A stretch of 64,000 bases of DNA from Gracilaria vermiculophylla. Lineage: Eukaryota; Rhodophyta; Florideophyceae; Gracilariales; Gracilariaceae. Numbering within the stretch: the stretch's first letter is position 1; each line of letters begins with the position of its first letter. The position numbers and the translations under genes are program-made. The notes under the pieces are model-generated. The model searched no databases. It was not told where the DNA came from and saw only the letters and a list, made by a program, of their open reading frames with translations. The stretch lies in the NCBI GenBank assembly GCA_019155205.2, contig JAHNZQ020000308.1:2928886-2992885 (forward strand), read 5' to 3'. Shown here one piece after another: positions 45,182 through 57,338 of the stretch.

Positions 45182-46080
45182 TGCGGGAACGTGTACTCCG
45201 AACGGCAGTTGTAGTCATTATTTGTCGAGGGACTCCTTCCCTCGATACGCAAGAGGGTGCGTAACCACCTGAAAACGCACTCAAAGACCACCTCCACGGA
45301 GCTAGCGCGTTTCGCGGAAACCTATGGAGATAACCACCGTGCCGCTCGTCGCAGCCATGCTCCACTTTCGGACAAACCGGCGGCCTCAAGGACCCGTCGG
45401 GCATCCGCCCTGACATTGGACTCCAGCACCTCGGAGGAGGTTGAAAAGGTCATGCTCGTAGGAGAGCAAGAGGACCTTGCCCTCACATACGCCTCCTCTC
45501 AGGAAGCACCTTCTAGAACGAGGTCACCCTCGTCTCCCACTTCGTACGCCTCGGCAGGATCCTACAGGAGCATCCGATTTGCGAACCCTCGAGGCTACTC
45601 ACCGCCTTACAGGATTTGCTTTTCACGAGAGCCCGTACACTGCACGACTCTCATTCCGGTAATGAGGGCCGCCATCCTGCAGAAAAGAGAGAAAATCTTC
45701 CAGGACTTGAAAGACACACTAACGGAGAGCGGAAGATATCGAACCGCGTATCGCGACATCCGCCCCCCTTAAGAAAACTACGGTTACTGTGCTCCACCGG
45801 GAATGCAGCCTATACCACTGTCACTGGCACCTACAGCGCAGGTACCGGTATCCCAGCCGGTTGCACCTCAAGTGAACACGTCGCATCGCGATGAACAACC
45901 GCAGAAGCCGTCCCCGCCTGGAACCCAGCCCCTCTCTAACCAGGAAAACCCTCAGAGCCACGCGTAGAGGCTCCGCGTGGCTCTCCAACATCCAGCCTCA
46001 ACTCCACGGAGGTCGCCTGTAGGAAAGGGGGAGAGGCCGTCTGCTCCGTCGATGCAGAATCGTCGGGGCCCCCAATCCCG
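45182..46080 (+). pseudogene. Gag C-terminus of element C (frame-shifted)
   Basis: The frame holding 45257-45772 continues the capsid end (RVRNHLKTHSKTTSTELARF), a Ser/Arg-rich spacer (EAPSRTRSPSSPTS), and a Cys/His segment (PPYRICFSREPVHCTTL in C; PPCRICLSREPVHCTTL in B) that may be a degenerate zinc knuckle with C-X2-C-X6-H-C spacing. A Pro/Gln-rich stretch leads to the protease. Equivalent sequence in B is at 55687-54932. Confidence 0.7.
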
Positions 46081-49000
46081 TTGGACCCATTCGACACCTT
46101 TGATGATTCTGTTTGCACGCTCCGCCGTGAGAATTACAAGATATTCGCCTCTATAGTATGTTCCTCGCTCGCTTTCACTACGGTGCGCGCTATCCTCGAT
46201 ACCGGATCTGGCCCCAACCTGGTGCACACCGACGTGCTCCCGCGGTCTGCTCTTGGTTCCTTGAGGACTGGCAAGCTCCCGACGGTACGCGATGCGTCGC
46301 GACGAGCATTGACCATCCTCGGTGAAATCCCCTTGTACCTCCGATTGGGCTCCTTACAGGTGAAATTGGGGTTCCTCGTGGCGACCACCTTGGCCGCACA
46401 ATGCATATTGGGCACTTCCTTTGTGGATTGATATGTACGTGCAATCTACCCACGCCTGCGGAAGGGGATATTTCATGACGCTGCCCCTGTAGGTATTGTG
46501 TCCGCATCTCCAGGACCGGACGCGAACGCGCGTCAAGTGGGTACCCTTTCGAAGGAGACGCAGTCGAATAAGCTCCGCGTGGTGAAGAGCAATGAAATAC
46601 CCGCGAGGAGTCATGCTGAAGTCTGGGTGCAGACTTCTGCATCTGGCCTTTCATTCCTACAGGGGAGTCCACACCTGACGACAAAGCAGCACTTCATGAC
46701 GACGAAGGGTGTTATGGAAGTAATATTGAACTTCCCCTTTAGGGTTGTGCTCGCTAACCTTAAGGAGTCGCTGTTACGGCTCCAGAAAGGAATCGTCGTC
46801 GGGCTGGCACTGCCCACCCCTTCAGGACTGGCTCATCTTCCACAAGCGGAAGACCTTGCGGACCGCGATGCAATCGCCACCGTGGAGACAGAAGCGACTT
46901 CTTCGGCTCCAGAGGAAGAGAGTCCTGCCACCTGGCAGGAGAAGCTCCAAATTGGCGATGATGTCGAAGAGTATCGCCACAGGATAGTGGAGATGCCATC
47001 CGCCTTCGAGGACATGTGGTCTGGTCGCCTGGGTCAGATCAGATTGGCCAAGCACCGGATCCAGCTCACACCGGATGCGAAACCGGTACATCAACTCCCA
47101 TGGAGAGCCGAACCCCATGCGCGCGATTTTAAGCGCGATGAGGTTCACCGGATGCTGGAGAAGGGCGTTATAGAGACTTCCAATTCCGAATGGGTCTCCC
47201 TGGTGGTGTTTGTCAATAAGAAAAATGGCTCCATAAGGTTCTGTATTGACCACAGGCGCCTCAACGAGGTGAGGGTACGCGATCCGTACCTGATACCCCG
47301 TATGGATAAATATATCGACTCCTTAGGCGATGCGTCCGTTTTATCCACGCTGGATGCAAACAGCGGCTACTGGCAGATTGAGATGGAGGACTCCGATAAG
47401 GATAAGACAACGTTCACCTCGCACTGTGGGATCTTCAGATTCCTAAGGATACCATTTGGATTGAAGAATTCACCCGCTACGTTCCAACGAGCGGTGTACA
47501 TTATCCTGTCAAAGGTGAAGTGGCAGTACGCCTTGGTGTATATCGATGACGTCAACATATACTCCCGCAGCGTGGAGGAGCACTTCATTCATGTGAAGCA
47601 CGGGTTCCAACTCCAAAAGGATGCTGGAGTCACCTTGAAGCTGGAGAAATGTTTCTTTTTCAAGTCGTCGGTGGACTACCTGGGGCACGTTGTGTTTCCG
47701 GGCCGCGTACAGGTTTCCAGGAAAAATCAGGACGTCATCAAGGAAGCTCACCCTCCCACAAACCAGATGGAGCTCCGCTCCTTCCTTGGGTTGTGTAACG
47801 TCTTCCGGAGGTTTGTACCAAATTTCTCCCGTGTAGCGGCGCCGTTAAATCGCCTTTTAGAGAAGGACAAGCCGACGCAATTGGTTATCTTGACGGATGA
47901 GGAGTTTGAAGCCTTTGACACCCTGAAGAGGAGACTAATAGAACCACCAATCTTGGTACTTCCGAAGCTGCACGGCCGAATGATGCTGGACACTGACGCC
48001 TGCAAATACCAGGTCCGATGTGCCCTCCTACAGGAGCAACCGGAAAATGGACTTCAATCCATCGGATACTGGAGTCGCAGCCTCACACCTACGGAACGGA
48101 ATTACTCCACTTCGGAGCGCGAATGTCTCGCCATCGTGTGGGCGGTTTTGCTTATACGCCCATACTTGGAAGGCGCGCGCTTCATCTTGAGGACGGACAA
48201 CGCACCACTGAAGTGGATACTGTCCTTGACGGATGCTTCCGGTCGCCCGAAAAGGTAGAGGTTACGCCTCATGGAGTTCGAGTTTGACATCTTCCACCGT
48301 CCTGGCATAAAACACGAGACAGGGGATGCGCTCTCGCGAATCTCCACTGATGGGGAAGATAAAACACCTTTGGAGGACAACATCCCGTGTCTGGTCATCC
48401 ACGACACCGACGGGAAAGAAGGATCCGATGGAGAATGTTTGGAATGCTGGGAACCTGGATGAAAGTATAGTGGGCTCCCTGAGGTGATTGCTCTTGTTGC
48501 GAAGGAGAAAGAAGTTCTCCCCATCACTGTTGCGAAGTTCCTGAAGAAACAGAGTACGGATGCGTACTACAAGGAGTGCCTCGCCACTGTGGGGAGTTTG
48601 AAATCGTTTTTCGACGTCAGCCGAGACGGCGTGCTTGTACGCCGCGCCCCCATGGATGGATCTCTCCAAAAGGTGGTGCCGACGAAGTTACGGGTGAGAG
48701 TGTTGTACCTCTCGCAGTATCCGCGCCTCGCCGGGCACCCCGGTGGATCTCGGATGTATCGCACCATGCGGAGGGAGTTCTATTGGCTGAACATGGCCAA
48801 CGACGCCTTCCAAACCTTGGGCGATTGCTATTCCTGCGCCGCCGCTAAGGGGAGTATACGGAAATACCGAACGCTGCTCACGCTGTTCCCACCTTCAAGA
48901 CCGTTGGAGTTTGTGGCCATGGACATCTTAGGCCCTCTCCCCAAGACGGAGCGAGGACATCGATTTATCCTTGTGATCACGGATCGCTTTTCTAAGATCA

Positions 49001-49578
49001 CGCGTGCCATCCCCCTTCGGAGCACTACTGCAGCAGTGATTGCCGACTCCTTTTTGGAGCATTGGGTCTATCCCTACGGGATACCGTTGTACTTCCTTAC
49101 AGACACTGGCCCCCAGTTCGCGGCGAAACTCTTCAGCGCCGTCTCGGAAATGCTGGGGATGGAGCAGTTGTTTACAACTGCGTATTACCCCCAGACGGAC
49201 GGCCAGGCAGAAAGGTTCGACAAAACCATCGCCTCGATGCTGATGCACTACGTTGCGGACCACCAGAAGGATTGGGACGCATATGTGGGACCCCTCACGT
49301 ATGCATACAACCTACAGGTGCACCGCTTTACGGGGATCGCTTCTTTTAATCTGGTGCTCTCGCGCATCCCGCCAAGTGCCGTCATCGCGGCACGCGCCAC
49401 GGCGCACCCGGCGGATGGGCCGCAGACACCAACAATGGTGCAAGCCAAACTCTCCATCCTTAGGCGGTAAAAGAACGCACTCTTCCTCGCGAAGGAGAGA
49501 CTCAATGCCTCGCAGAGGAGATACAAACAGGACTTCGACCGAAAGGTTATGGAAGGCCCTCTCCTGAAGGAAGGCGAC
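46081..49578 (+). pseudogene. Protease, reverse transcriptase, RNase H and integrase of element C (one frame, four stops)
   Basis: A single frame, interrupted by TGA (46429), TAG (48256), TGA (48460) and TAA (49468). Retropepsin: VRAILDTGSGPNL and CILGTSFVD. RT: FVNKKNGSIRFCIDHRRLN, STLDANSGYWQIEM, RIPFGLKNSPATFQRA and an intact VYIDDVNIYS box. Connection and RNase H: SFLGLCNVFRRFVPNFSR, MMLDTDACKYQ, STSERECLAIVW, ILRTDNAPLKW, then FHRPGIKHETGDALSR. Integrase: LAGHPGGSRMYRTMRREF, CYSC, VAMDILGPLP, FLTDTGPQF and QTDGQAERF (DDE intact). Two of the stops are C-to-T or G-to-A changes (CGA to TGA, TGG to TAG). The frame enters the gap at LLKEGD. Confidence 0.92.
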
Positions 49579-49678
49579 NNNNNNNNNNNNNNNNNNNNNN
49601 NNNNNNNNNNNNNNNNNNNNNNNNNNNNNNNNNNNNNNNNNNNNNNNNNNNNNNNNNNNNNNNNNNNNNNNNNNNNNN
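49579..49678. other. Assembly gap (100 N) in element C
   Basis: By comparison with element B, sequence from LKEGD (42698) to the Pro-rich antisense tail (about 41665) should occupy about 1.03 kb here, including the chromodomain. The gap is therefore undersized. Confidence 0.99.
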
Positions 49679-50553
49679 CTCCAGAGCCGCAGAGAAGAAT
49701 CCTCCCGACGGTGTACCCAATGCGGCCACCTCTGTTGACGGCGCAACAACCGCCACGGAAGCAGCTGCGGACGGCGGACCAGCTGGGACAGGGGCTTCCT
49801 GACGGGATTCCGCGGGTTCTGCAGTGGAGGTTGGCAATGCCATGGACGGAGTCGGTGACATCGGAGATGACGGCGGTGCGGGAACTGGAACGCTCCGCAG
49901 GCGAGGCTGAGGAATAGGCGCAGGGACCCTTCACAGTCGGAATTGCACCACTGGGGCCGAAGGTACCGGGAAAGGAGCAATCTCGTCCTTTTCCATAAGA
50001 GACACGGCGGCTACCACTGCCATAGGAGACACGGCGGCTATTACTGCGGGATTACTCGGTACCGCGGCCGGCCGCGGAGTTATCACCTCAGGAGGTGCGC
50101 CCATATCCTGAGACAAAGCCGGTAACCGACGAGGCGTATCATGCCCCAGGCCCTCCATCAAGGGGTCTTAGTCGGGCACTCGGAGCCGTAATACTTGAGG
50201 AACCCGGGAAGGCGCCAGAGGGAGAAAGGCAGGGTATGCTCGCCGGACATCGTCTCCATTAGGACTCCTCACAATGGGGTTGAACTTGTCTTCTCGTACA
50301 CCTCAAGATTCGAAGGAAACGTAGGCGCCGGAGTCGGAGAAGACATGCCGAAGGTGTAGGACGCTGAGTGGATGGTAACCGAACGCGTGGTAGCACCTGA
50401 GGAGAGAGATTTGACACCACTTTGGGAACGACCCGCGGTTATATGCACCACCGAGGAGGGAGCCGCGTCAGGCCGCCCTCGTGGAATTCGAGGAAAAGCC
50501 GAGCGACCGGAACCAGGCGAAGTATGGAGCACTATAGCAAGGCGCGCGTTCAT
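49679..50553 (-). pseudogene. Antisense ORF of element C (internally deleted)
   Basis: Starts MNARLAIVLHTSPGSGR at 50553 and runs through IPRGRPDAAPSS, SLSSGATTRSVTIHS and GMSSPTPAPTFPSNLEVY, then jumps with a frame change to EDKFNPIVRSPNGDD, which in B lies about 1 kb further on. The downstream parts SRVPQVLRLRVPD, LMEGLGHDTPRRLPA, DMGAPPEV and the Pro-rich tail (SPTPSMALPTSTAEPAE, VVAPSTEVA) are well kept. The 3' end is lost in the gap. Confidence 0.72.
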
Positions 50554-51051
50554 ATCCAGTAGAGGACGACGTGGATGCAGAGGAAAGGATTATGAGACTA
50601 GTACCTTCATGGAGAATGAAAGAACGGACGCGATGAAGTGGGTGTTTCCTGAAGAGGAATCCTCGAAGGAATCGGAGTAGCAAGCGCCTCATGGGAGTCA
50701 GTGTCCACTCTGGACGGACGCACGCTCCGGCCACGGAAATTGCGCGACTGCACCGCGCACGTCGAATTCGAGTGCGCGGGAGCTCTCGCCACCAACTGTG
50801 GCGGTTGCACAGACCGGATATGCCAAGAAGGAGGAGACGCAGCCGGGGTAAGAAGGAGCAGGGCCAACAAACGCCGCCAGGGATGAAATGTGAGCACGCG
50901 GCAATACGCCGCTCAGGAGTATGGAGAAAGGGAGGAACGCCTGAACGAGAGAACGTGCACACCGCTGGAGGCCGCACTTGCCTCAGCACCGATAGGAGCC
51001 ACCCCGGGGATCATGAAATCGGAAGATGCACCTCGAGGACGTTTTGCAATT

Positions 51052-51065
51052 AAGGAAAGGCGGTA
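51052..51065 (+). promoter_or_regulatory. Polypurine tract of element C
   Basis: AAGGAAAGGCGGTA directly precedes the 3' LTR; conserved in A, B and D. Confidence 0.78.
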
Positions 51066-51617
51066 TGTAGTACAGTGGCTCCTAAGGAAGTAGGGTGGTT
51101 TGGCGTTATGGCATAATATTCCTAAGGAGGGCTCGTATTTTATTAGCTGGGCCACGTGGTGCATTATCCCGCCCGGGTGCGCTACAGTATGCTTAGGGGG
51201 CGGTAGAATTATTATTATTTTAGATACTTTATGCGGGTAATTAGTACAGTAGCGAGACCTGCCGAGGTGGGCTCCCGGCTTGATACTTAATCTGTTGGTT
51301 GAGCTCCACCTCTGGGGAAGTAAAGACAAGCACCCTTGAGTCTTCATCTAGTTTTCCGGTTGGCGTTTTTCGTCGATCAACGCAGGTTTCTAAGCCGCCA
51401 ATCCCCAGTTCGCACCATAGCAGCGCCTGTAGGAGCATTGTCCGCCCAGTGAACCTTCCCCTCCGCTTGGTGTTTGCGGATACCTTTTAAGAATTCCCCC
51501 GACTCGCGACAGCGGATTCCGGAGACCACGTTTAGGAACACGCGCCTTTGGAGGCAACAAAAACTCCTAACGGACGTTGTGCTCTACTACCTCGAGAGGA
51601 GGGCTGACAGTACCACA
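51066..51617 (+). repeat. 3' LTR of element C (552 bp)
   Basis: Starts TGTAGTACAGTGGCTCC and ends TGACAGTACCACA. Element B integrase sequence follows immediately. Confidence 0.93.
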
Positions 51618-52640
51618 GGGTTCACTACGTAGTGCTTCAGCCTTGAGGCGATTGCCTTAGTGATCCTTTCCGCTTGTCCGTTGGTCCGGCGGTGATAAAT
51701 AGTTGTACACAGCTGGTTCATCCCCAGCATTCCGCAGACGGCGCTGAAGAGCTTCGCCGCGAGCTGGAGGCCATTGTCCGTGAGGACATACAATGGTATC
51801 CCATAGAGGTAAACCCAATGTTCCAGAACGGCGTCGGTAATTACTGCTGCAGTGGTGCTCTGGAGGGGGATGGCACGCGTGATCTTAGAAAAACGATTCG
51901 TAATCACGAGGATAAATCGGTGCCCTCGGTCCGTCTTGGGGAGAGGACCCAAGATATCCATGGCCACAAACTCCAACGATCCTGAAAGTGGGACCAACGT
52001 GAGCGGCGTCCGGTATTTCCGTATATTTCCCGTTGCGGCGGCCCAGGAATATCAATCTACCACCATTTGGAAGGCGGCATTAGCCATTTTCAGCCAATAG
52101 AACTCCTTCCGCACGGTACGATACATCTGCGATCCACCGGGGTGCCAGGCGAGGCGAGGATAGTGCGAGAGATACAGGACCCTCGCCCGTAGCTTCGTCG
52201 GGGCCACCTTTTGGAGAGCTCCATCCAGAGGGGCGCGGCGTACAAGTACGCCGTCTCGCTCAACGTCAAATGACGATGGCAAACTCCTTACCATGGCGAG
52301 GCACTCCTCGCGGTACGCATCCGTACTAGGGTTTTTCAGGATCTCCGCTATATTGATGCGGAGAACTTTTTTCTCCTTCTCAACAAGAGCCATTACCTCA
52401 GGAAGCCCACTATACTTTCCTCCAATTTCCCAGCATTCCAAACATTCTCCATCGGATCAATCTTTCTCGTTGGTGTCTTGGATGACCAGACACGGGATGT
52501 TGTCCTCCAAAGGTGTTTTGTCTTCTCCTTCAGTGGTGATTCGCGAGAGCGCGTCCATTGCCTGGTGTTTTATGCCAGGACGATGGAAGATATCAAACTG
52601 GAACTCCAGGAGGCATAGCCTTCACCTTTCCAGGCAACCG
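51618..52640 (-). pseudogene. Integrase (N-terminal and core) of element B
   Basis: In minus direction: HYPRLAWHPGGSQMYRTVRKEF, FVAMDILGPLPKTDRGHRF, VLTDNGLQLAAKLF and TNGQAERITK, so all three catalytic acids are present. The second zinc cysteine pair is spoiled (stop, then YSWA in place of CYSC). It ends at HYVVN, where element C is inserted. Confidence 0.85.
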
Positions 52641-54790
52641 GAAGCATCCGTCAAAGACAGTATCCACTTCAGTGGTGTACGGCCCGTCCTTAAGGTGAAA
52701 CGCCCACCTTCCAGATATGAGCGTACAAGCAAACCCGCCCACACGATGGCAAGACACTCGTGCTCCGAGGTAGAGTAGTTCCGTTCCGTAGGTGTGAGGC
52801 TGCAACTTCAGTAACTAATGGGTTGAAGTCCATCTTCAGACTGCTCGTGTAGGAGTGCACATCCGACCTTTTATTCACAGTCGTCAGTGCTTAGCAACAT
52901 TCAGCCGTGCTGCTTCAGAAGAACCTAGATTGGTGGCACTATTCGTCTCTTCTTTAGGGTTTCAAAGGCTTTACACTCCTCGTCTGTCAAGATAGCCAAT
53001 TGCGTCGGCTTGTCTTTCTCCAGGAGGTGGTTTAACGTCGCTGCAATACGGGATAAATTCGGGACAAACCACCAGAAGACATTACACAGCCCCAGAAAGC
53101 AGCTAGACTCCGTCTGGTTTGAGGAAGGGTGAGCTTCCTTGATGGCGTCCCGAGTTTTGTGGAAACCTGTAAACAGGCTTGGAGCACAACGTGCCCCAGG
53201 TTCTCCACCGAGGACTTCAAAAAGAGAAATTTCTCCAGCTTCAAGGTGCGTCCAGCATCCTTTAGGATTTGGAGCACGTGCTCCACATAAATGAAGTGCT
53301 CCTCCCCGGTCCGGGAGTATATGATGACTTCATCAATATACACTAAGGCGTACTGCCACTTCACCTTTGAAAGGATGATGTCCACCGCTCGTGGGAACGA
53401 ATCGGGTGCATTCTTCAATCCAAATGGCATACTCAGGAATCTGACGATCCCACAGTGCGAGGTGAACGTTATGTTATCCTTATCGGAGTCGTCCATCTCA
53501 ATCTGCCAGTAGCCGCTGCTGGCATCCAGCGTGGAGAAAACGAACGCATCACCTAAGGAGCCGATACATTCATCCATACGGGGTATTGGGTACGAATCGC
53601 GTACCATTACCTCGTTGAGGCGTCTTTAGTCAATATTGAACCTCAAAGAGCCATTTTTCTTTTTCAAAAACACCACCGGGGAATCCCAATCGGAATTGGA
53701 ATGCTTGATAATGCCCTTCCACAGTACTCAGTGCACCTCATCACGTTCGAAATCGCGCGCATGGGGTCTGGCCCTCCTTGGGAGTTGATGAACCAGTTTC
53801 GCATCAGGCGTGAGCTGGATCCTGTGTTTAGCCAGACTGACCTGACTCAGGCGACCAGACCACATTTCCTTAGAGGCGGATAGCATCTCCAGTATCCTAT
53901 GGCGATTCCCTTCGAAATCTTTGCCAACTTGGAGCTCCTTTTGTCAGATGGCAGGGTTCTCTTCCTCTGGAGCCATTGCAGTTGCTTCAGTCTTCATAGT
54001 GGCGATTGCATCGCAGTCCACGAGGTCTTCCAAACGAGGAAGATGAGCCCGTCTTGCAGGGGCGGGTAGTGCAAAGCCAACAACAGTTCTTTTCTGGAGC
54101 CGTAACGGCGACTCCTACAGGTTGGCGAACACAACCCTGAAGGGAATGTTCGGTATTATTTTCATAACGTCGTTCATGACCATGTAGTGCTGTTTCGTCG
54201 TCGGTTGTGGACTCCACTGTAGGCATCAAAGGCTAGATGCAGAGGTCTGCACCCCAACTTCGGCCTGACTCCTCGCGGTTCTTTCGATGCTCTTCACCAC
54301 CCGGAGCTTGTTGGACTGCGTCTTCTTTGAAAGATTATCCACGTGACGTGTGTTGGCGTCCAATTCTGAAGATGCATACACGATACCTACAGGGGCGGCG
54401 TCGTGAAACATCATCTTACGCAGGCGTGAGTAGATTGCACGTACATACCGGTCGACAAAGGAAGTGCCCAATATGCATTGTGCAGCCAAGCTGGTCGCCA
54501 CGAGAAACAACAATTTCATCTGTGAGGAGCCGAACCGGAGGTACAGGTGTATTGCTACGAGGATGTTCAAAGCCCAATGCGACGCATCGCGCACCGTAGG
54601 GAGCTTGCAAGTCCTCAAGGATCCCGGAGCAGACCACTGGAGCACGTCGGCGTGCACCAGATTAGGTCCAGCTCTGGTATCAAGGATAGCGTGCACCGTG
54701 GTGGAGGCGAGCGGGGAATATCTTATAGAAGCAAGCAATTTGTGATTCTAACGGCAGAGCATGCAAACAGAACCCTCAAAGGTGTGTAAT
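52641..54790 (-). pseudogene. Protease, reverse transcriptase and RNase H of element B
   Basis: Protease at 54738-54226 has the active site DTRAG instead of DTGSG. The RT frame 53607-53032 keeps DSYPIPRMDECIGSLGDA, LDASSGYWQIEMDDSDKD and FGLKNAPDSFPRAVD, with the catalytic box VYIDEVIIYS (YIDD changed to YIDE). RNase H blocks (SLTPTERNYSTSEHE, LKWILSLTDASG) follow with stops. Protease and RT are therefore expected inactive. Confidence 0.86.
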
Positions 54791-54931
54791 GGGTGCAGCG
54801 GGATAGGGGGCCCGCCGATTCTGCGTTGCCGAAGAAGACGGCTTCTCTCCCTTTCCTAAAGGCGACCTCCGTGGAGCTGAGGCTCGATGGTAGGGAGTCA
54901 CGTGGAGCCTCTATGCGTGGATCTGAGGGTT

Positions 54932-57183
54932 TTACAGGTTGGAAAGGGGCTGAGGTCCGGCCGGGGACGGCTTCTGCCGTTGTGCATCGAGATGCAACGT
55001 GTTCCCGTGAGTTGCAACAGGCTTGGATATCGGCACCTGCGTTGCAGGTGCAAGTGAGAGTGGAACAAGCTGCACTCCTAGTGGAGCACGGTAACCGTAG
55101 TTTCCTTGAGGGGAGCGGATGTCGCGATACGCAGGTCGATATCTTGCGCTCTCCGTTGGTGTGTCCTTCAGGTCCTGCAAGTTCTTTTCGCGTTCATGCA
55201 AGATGGCGGCCCTCATTACTGGGGTGAGAGTCGTACAGTGTACTGGCTCTCGAGACAAGCAAATCCTGCAAGGCGGTGGGTAGCCTCGCGGGTTCGCAAA
55301 TCGGACACTCCTGAAATATCCTACCGAGGACTCCGAAGTGGGAGACGAGGGTGTCCTCGTCCTAGGCGGTGCTCTTTGAGATGAAGCGTATGTGAGGGCA
55401 AGGGCCTCTTGCTCTCCCACGACCCTGATCTCGTCGACCTTTTCCGCGGTGCTGGAGTCCTATGTCAGAGCGGATGCCCGACGGGTCCTTGAGGCCGCCG
55501 GTTTGTCCGAAAGTGGAGCATGACTGCGACGAGTGGCACGGTGGATATCCCCATAGGATTCCGCGAAACGCGCTTGCTCCGTATAGGTGGACTTTGGGTG
55601 CATTGTCAAGTGATTATGCACTTTCGCGTGCATCGAGGAAAGGAGTCCCTCGACAAACAATGACTTCAACCGCCGTCTGGAGTACAAGTTCCCACATCAT
55701 AGGACCTTCTTTCACAGCTCCTGTGAGAACTCCGTCTCGGTCGTTAACGTGTTCTGCCCATGGGAGGTGACTTCAGCATCAGCATCGGCTATCAACTCGT
55801 CCCTGGCGTACCTTCTTAGGAGGAAATTGACTACCTCCGGGTACGTCGTCAAGATCTCCGTTCTAAGATCATCCACAATGGTGCTCTCCCCCGTGAAGTG
55901 CAGCTGTACCAGCGAGTGCGCTTGTCTTGTGAGGTAGATCTGAAAACAGCATACGGCGGAATCTCCATGGACACCATTGGTATTACACGCTGAACGGAAT
56001 CGTATGAGAAAATTCAACAACGATATGAGCTCTTCGCCTAAGAAGGGATGCATCTTCATATGAATATCCATGCAACGCTGGATCTTCGTGAGTCGTTTAG
56101 CGACTGACGTGTCGTAATGAGTGGAGAGATCATTCAACCTGTAGGTGCCATAATCCACCATTTTGGCGATGAGGTCGTTAACTGGGGCGACCTTGTTGAC
56201 CATTCTGCTTTCATTCTTGGGGGTTATAATGTCCTCCGAGCTGGAACGGTTTACGGATTCAGAGTCTGAGCTTCTCTCCTAGTACATGTCTCGCTTTTTG
56301 CATTTCTCCCTCCGTTTATTTCGGCGTCGTTCAGTTATGTTGTATAGGTGCCTGACTATATCCCGCTATCGTGATTCACCCGGAGAGTTTATTGTCTCTC
56401 TCTCCTTGGGTGAAACACTTTGCGACCGGTACCCTGTCCTCCTCCGTGAGGCAACAAGTCCAAACGATGCACAGCAGTATTCTTGAGGTGCTCTCATTTC
56501 CTTACGGCAGAAACCTATCCTCTTCTGGCGTAGGGGGTGGCAGCATCCTGTACTTCCCTGCCCGGGGTCACCTTAAGTGTTGATAGAGGGAAACTCTCCT
56601 GTACGGAAGAATAACTTGGAAACGCCGCTGCGGGAGCAGCTGCGTGGTTTTGGGACCAAACCTCCCCACGGATAGCATCTGAGGCCACGTCAAGGAAGAG
56701 GTCGGAATCCAGCAAAGCATTCACAGCACGGTGAGCGCTCTCCGTCGCGATTTCCTCCACAAAGACGTGGCGGCGCGCTCCGGAGTGGGTTTCAACATCT
56801 GCAGATATTCTTTCGACCAGCTCTCGTAAGAGCCAATCCGTAGGGCGCGCGGCCAGCGACTCCAGGAGGGAGTTAGCCTCCCGGTGTTGCCGTCCCTGCA
56901 GCTCCTGAGGTGGCGGCTGCGGTGCCGTGTGCGGTTCTTCAATCTCCACATCGGCGTTCTCCAGAGGTGTCGCGGGGAATTCTGAATGCCTTTGATCGTG
57001 CATTCTCCAAAGGCGAATCCTGAAACGTTCTACGGAGAAGCCAGGATTCTGAAGGAAACTTTCAGGGTCCTGCAGTCTGGCGGCCTTCTCCTGCGGAGCA
57101 CTGCGCGTGCTGCGCCCAACGACGAAGTCGGTTGCTTGAGGATCCTGAAGGGAGGTTTCCAATGGGGGTTCTGAGGGGTCCAT
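54932..57183 (-). pseudogene. Gag of element B
   Basis: The start MDPSEPPLETSLQDP at 57183 opens a 222-codon frame, which then breaks. The capsid-like block is at 56203-55712 (DYGTYRLNDLSTHYDTS, NGVHGDSAVCCFQIYL) and the C-terminal Ser/Arg and Cys/His region at 55687-54932. Same order as element C Gag. Confidence 0.85.
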
Positions 57184-57322
57184 AGAGGAGTAGGTCGGGG
57201 GTGATTTGCTTCCACTTCCGAATCACCTTAAGGAAAAATTCCACTGTTGAGATCCTGTCGTTGCAAACTAGAAGCACTGTTCTACTGAGGCCTTTGCGAA
57301 TACTTCAGAAAGCGGACCTTTT

Positions 57323-57336
57323 AAGTCCGGACACCA
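57323..57336 (-). promoter_or_regulatory. Candidate tRNA primer-binding site of element B
   Basis: Minus strand TGGTGTCCGGACTT, two bases inside the 5' LTR end. It differs from element C by two substitutions. Confidence 0.6.
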
Positions 57337-57338
57337 GT

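Larger units (their letters stand above)
43019..51617 (+). mobile_element. Chromodomain Ty3/gypsy element C (family 1), nested in element B integrase
   Basis: Direct LTRs of 553 and 552 bp (about 90% alike by eye). Flanks on the minus strand are GGCCC and AACCC, each one change from GACCC, expected at this point of the integrase gene. A gag frame of 484 codons is open and pol is a single frame with four stops. The antisense ORF has lost its core, and a 100-N gap (49579-49678) replaces the chromodomain region. It is the best preserved gag-pol in the window. Confidence 0.92.
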
